DNA of 64,000 nucleotides. Origin: Roseobacter ponti. Its GTDB lineage: Bacteria > Pseudomonadota > Alphaproteobacteria > Rhodobacterales > Rhodobacteraceae. Below the pieces are notes generated by a model that ran no database searches, was not told where the DNA came from, and saw only the letters and a program-made list of their open reading frames with translations. Shown in pieces: positions 61,740-64,000 of this stretch. The position numbers and the translations under genes are program-made. The stretch spans positions 124,001 to 188,000 of the forward strand of contig NZ_CP048788.1 of the NCBI RefSeq assembly GCF_012932215.1. Direction: 5' to 3'. Numbering within the stretch: position 1 is the stretch's first letter; each line of letters opens with the position of its first letter.

Positions 61740-64000
61740 TGTCCGAGCCTGTCGAGAAGGGCCGGTACATGGACCTGGTCCGATTTATAGTTGCCGGTCA
61801 GCACGTGCATGACCAGGTTCACGCCGAAACGATAGGCCAGTTCGCGCTGGCGCTCGCCGGTGAAACCGCGGCCCACCGGCACCATCGGCGCGCCGTTCTC
61901 TGAGATTGCCCAGGCCGCGGCCCAGTCGTTGCCGCCGATCACCACCGGTGTCACACCGTCGTTGAGATTGCGAAAGGGCATGCCCTCTATCTGTTCGGCA
62001 TCGGGCGGGGCGGCTTCGACCCAGACATCGCGGCTGGTATGCCGGCCCGGGAAATCCTGAAGCAGATAAAAGGTGCGCGTGAGCACGTGATCGGCGGGCA
62101 GCGGCTCAAGTGGCGGTATATCAAGCGGGGCCGCGAGATCCTGCAGCTTGCGCCCGTTGGGGCTGGCCCCGCCGAAGCGCGCAACATCGGCATCGCGTGT
62201 ATCAAAGAGGATCAGCCCGCCCGAGCGCAGATAGTCGTTGAGCTTTGCATAAGCCTCGGAGGAAGGGCGCGGCTGGTCGGGGGTCACGGGCCAGTAGAGG
62301 ATCGGGAAAAACGCAAGCTCGTCCATCTCCAGATCGACACCAACCGGGTCCGCAGGCTCAACGGAGGTGCGGAAATTCAGGGTCTGTGACAGGCCCGCGA
62401 GACCTGCGCGCGACAGATCGTCGACCCGCGCATTGCCGGTTGAGACATAGGCCAGCGCCAGTTCGGCCGTGGCACTGAGCGCAAATTCATCGGTTGCGGC
62501 ATCCGCGCTCTGTGCCTCTGCCTGTGGTGATGCCAGGAGCAGCGCACCGAGGATCACGGCAGCCGTCCTGTTCACACGCCCCAGAAGCCGGCCCGAAAGC
62601 GCCAGGGAGGCCACAACATCAGCCAGCAGCAGCAGCACTGAAAGGCTCAGAAGCCAGCCCGCGACGGGTTGTTCGGGGGCGATGGCAAAACCGCGGACCG
62701 GAATATCTGCAGGCCAGGTGGCCTGCTCAAGGGTATCGCCGGTGCTGATTACGTTGCGCGCCAGCACCCGGTCGCCTGAGGCATAAATCCCGGGCTGCAT
62801 ATCAGGGCCGGCGGGCGCGTTGATGAGATCGGTGCCCGCGACACCCGGCAGCGTGCCGGCATCCGAAAGCGTACCAAAACCGTCCATTACCTGTTCGGGC
62901 GTCCATGTGGTGCCTTCCATCTGCGACAGATCAGGCGCGCCGGCGGACGACGACACGGCAAGCCGTTCAAGCATGCGCACGAAAAGCCCCGAAAGCGGCA
63001 GGGTGGACCAGTCGGCACTGGCGGTCACGTGAAAGAGTACGATCTGTCCCTGACCGCTGGTCTTGCGGGTCACGAGCGGCGTGCCGTCGGTCAGTTCCGC
63101 AATGACGCGTTCGGCCAGCGTCGGATCGGGCTGCGCCATGACCTGGCTGGTAATCTGCACATCGTCGGGGATGGCGAGGCCGAAAAAGGGCGAGTTCTCT
63201 CTGAAGGGTGCCAGCGCTTTGGGTTCACCCCAGCTCATCGCACCGCCGACCGTCCGGCCACCGGAGCGCAGACGCACGGGCATCATCGGGTCTTCGTCCA
63301 CCCGCGACACATCGCTGGCGGCGATCCGCGGCCCGGCAAAGCGCAGCAGCAGGCCGCCTTCTTCGATCCAGTCGCTCAGACCTCCTGCTTCGGACGGCGA
63401 CAGCGTCGCCACATCCGCCAGCACAATGACATCGGGGTTGGCGGGCAGCACATCGCTCAGCGACCCGCCAATAAGATCGGCGGTGGGTTCAAGTGCCTGC
63501 TCGAGATAGTGCAGCGGTGACAAAAGCTGCAGCCCTTCGCGGCTTTCACGTCCGGCGATAAGGGCAACCTCACGGCGGCTGAGAGCATCATCGGCCAGTG
63601 TTGTCGCCCCTGCAGAGCGCTGACCCTGCAGATCAAACCGGGTGATGCGCGCGCGCAGTTCCGAGGGCAGCGACAGAGCGGCGGTTGCCTCTGTGGCGCC
63701 TTCGGCAAAGGTTGCGGTGGCGGTCGCCAGAATGCCCGCGTTTCCGGCAGGATCGCGCCCCTGCGCCTGCAGGACCACCTGACGTTCGGGGCCGGGTGTG
63801 GCGCGGATCGCGGTCAGTTGCACCGCGCCATCCTCAAACCCTGCGGGCGCTATGGCCAGCACATTGGCGGCGGTCTGATAGACTTCGATAGCGCCGGCAC
63901 GCTCAAACGCGTCGAGTACTGTGTCGCGGCCCGGATAGTCGAGCCCGTCGCTGAACCACAGCGTATCAAAAGCACCCAGCTCTGCAGCGAAACCGGCGGC
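61736..64000 (-). CDS. DUF4159/BatA-like membrane protein (5' end cut by window edge)
   Basis: The frame stays open to the right edge (754 codons in the window), so the gene starts beyond it; a GTG at 63862 is not the start. The visible N-terminal part, with DTLWFSDGLDY, resembles a VWA domain. A transmembrane segment near the middle (LLSLSVLLLLADVVASLALSG) separates it from the C-terminal DUF4159-like domain (LAYVSTGNARVDDLSRAGLAGLSQTLNFRTSVEPADPVGVDLEMDELAFFPILYWP in pieces; GGLILFDTRDAD; MPFRNLNDG). Coupled to the next gene by ATGA. Part of a probable MoxR-DUF58 aerotolerance-like operon. Confidence 0.78.
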   Translation of the reverse strand, partial: AAGFAAELGAFDTLWFSDGLDYPGRDTVLDAFERAGAIEVYQTAANVLAIAPAGFEDGAVQLTAIRATPGPERQVVLQAQGRDPAGNAGILATATATFAEGATEATAALSLPSELRARITRFDLQGQRSAGATTLADDALSRREVALIAGRESREGLQLLSPLHYLEQALEPTADLIGGSLSDVLPANPDVIVLADVATLSPSEAGGLSDWIEEGGLLLRFAGPRIAASDVSRVDEDPMMPVRLRSGGRTVGGAMSWGEPKALAPFRENSPFFGLAIPDDVQITSQVMAQPDPTLAERVIAELTDGTPLVTRKTSGQGQIVLFHVTASADWSTLPLSGLFVRMLERLAVSSSAGAPDLSQMEGTTWTPEQVMDGFGTLSDAGTLPGVAGTDLINAPAGPDMQPGIYASGDRVLARNVISTGDTLEQATWPADIPVRGFAIAPEQPVAGWLLSLSVLLLLADVVASLALSGRLLGRVNRTAAVILGALLLASPQAEAQSADAATDEFALSATAELALAYVSTGNARVDDLSRAGLAGLSQTLNFRTSVEPADPVGVDLEMDELAFFPILYWPVTPDQPRPSSEAYAKLNDYLRSGGLILFDTRDADVARFGGASPNGRKLQDLAAPLDIPPLEPLPADHVLTRTFYLLQDFPGRHTSRDVWVEAAPPDAEQIEGMPFRNLNDGVTPVVIGGNDWAAAWAISENGAPMVPVGRGFTGERQRELAYRFGVNLVMHVLTGNYKSDQVHVPALLDRLGQ

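Noticed and set aside
1-64000. Mobile elements, CRISPR arrays, tRNA and rRNA genes
   Set aside because: No transposase, integrase, repeat-spacer array, or RNA gene could be supported.

Overview
The window is about 64 kb of high-GC chromosomal DNA from an alphaproteobacterium, most probably a member of the Rhodobacteraceae (Roseobacter group). This rests on gene order and protein character: secA beside ppiC-argJ-mutT, the kdsD-lptC-lptA-lptB-hpf-ptsN run without rpoN, a pcaF-paaABCDE-paaZ-paaX block, a 354-residue PaaE, and numerous UgpC-type sugar ABC genes. I cannot name the species. I saw no phage, insertion sequence, CRISPR array, tRNA or rRNA gene; the DNA reads as core chromosome with metabolic and surface-polysaccharide insertions.

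Layout. 1-14 kb is housekeeping: infB (start cut by the left edge), a 48-codon gene sharing infB's two-way terminator, mutT-argJ-ppiC, secA, two envelope proteins, and dnaK-dnaJ. 14-25 kb holds alkB and then envelope and polysaccharide genes: an ABC membrane domain without an ATPase, a polysaccharide-type ABC-2 permease, cysQ, kdsB, galU, two paralogous glycosyltransferases, a Branch-type glycosyltransferase and a PAPS sulfotransferase. CysQ would clear the PAP by-product of the sulfotransferase, so a sulfated surface glycan is a reasonable inference. 25-30 kb is the LPS transport and KDO run (rnd, kdsD, lptC, lptA, lptB, hpf, ptsN).

30-38 kb carries phenylacetyl-CoA catabolism (pcaF-paaA-B-C-D-E-Z-X) with a probable operator upstream, and a PAS protein before it. 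38.5-49.8 kb is one tight 12-gene minus-strand operon: binding protein, permease, a 49-codon ORF, permease, a 62-residue membrane protein, a DUF1801 protein, two ATPases, a fused dihydroxyacetone-kinase-type enzyme, a LacI repressor, a TIM-barrel isomerase and a Gfo/Idh dehydrogenase. Two near-identical palindromes with LacI-type symmetry lie just upstream, and strong hairpins separate the binding protein from the permeases. The transporter layout recalls the glycerol GlpSTPQUV system; the kinase and isomerase suggest a polyol or keto-sugar substrate, which is unresolved.

50-64 kb: arfB preceded by a structured, terminator-ended leader with a 15-nt perfect complement of the 16S rRNA tail ahead of an 18-codon ORF; a queuosine-precursor transporter, mepA, an Atg22-like MFS protein, yggT, recQ, yaaA, a soluble hybrid histidine kinase, and two large membrane proteins (the last a DUF4159-type protein cut by the right edge). 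The most unusual items are the arfB leader, the LacI operator pair with its operon and two hidden small genes, four phased GTGCAC motifs inside that operon, and the sulfotransferase with a second sulfotransferase-like half.
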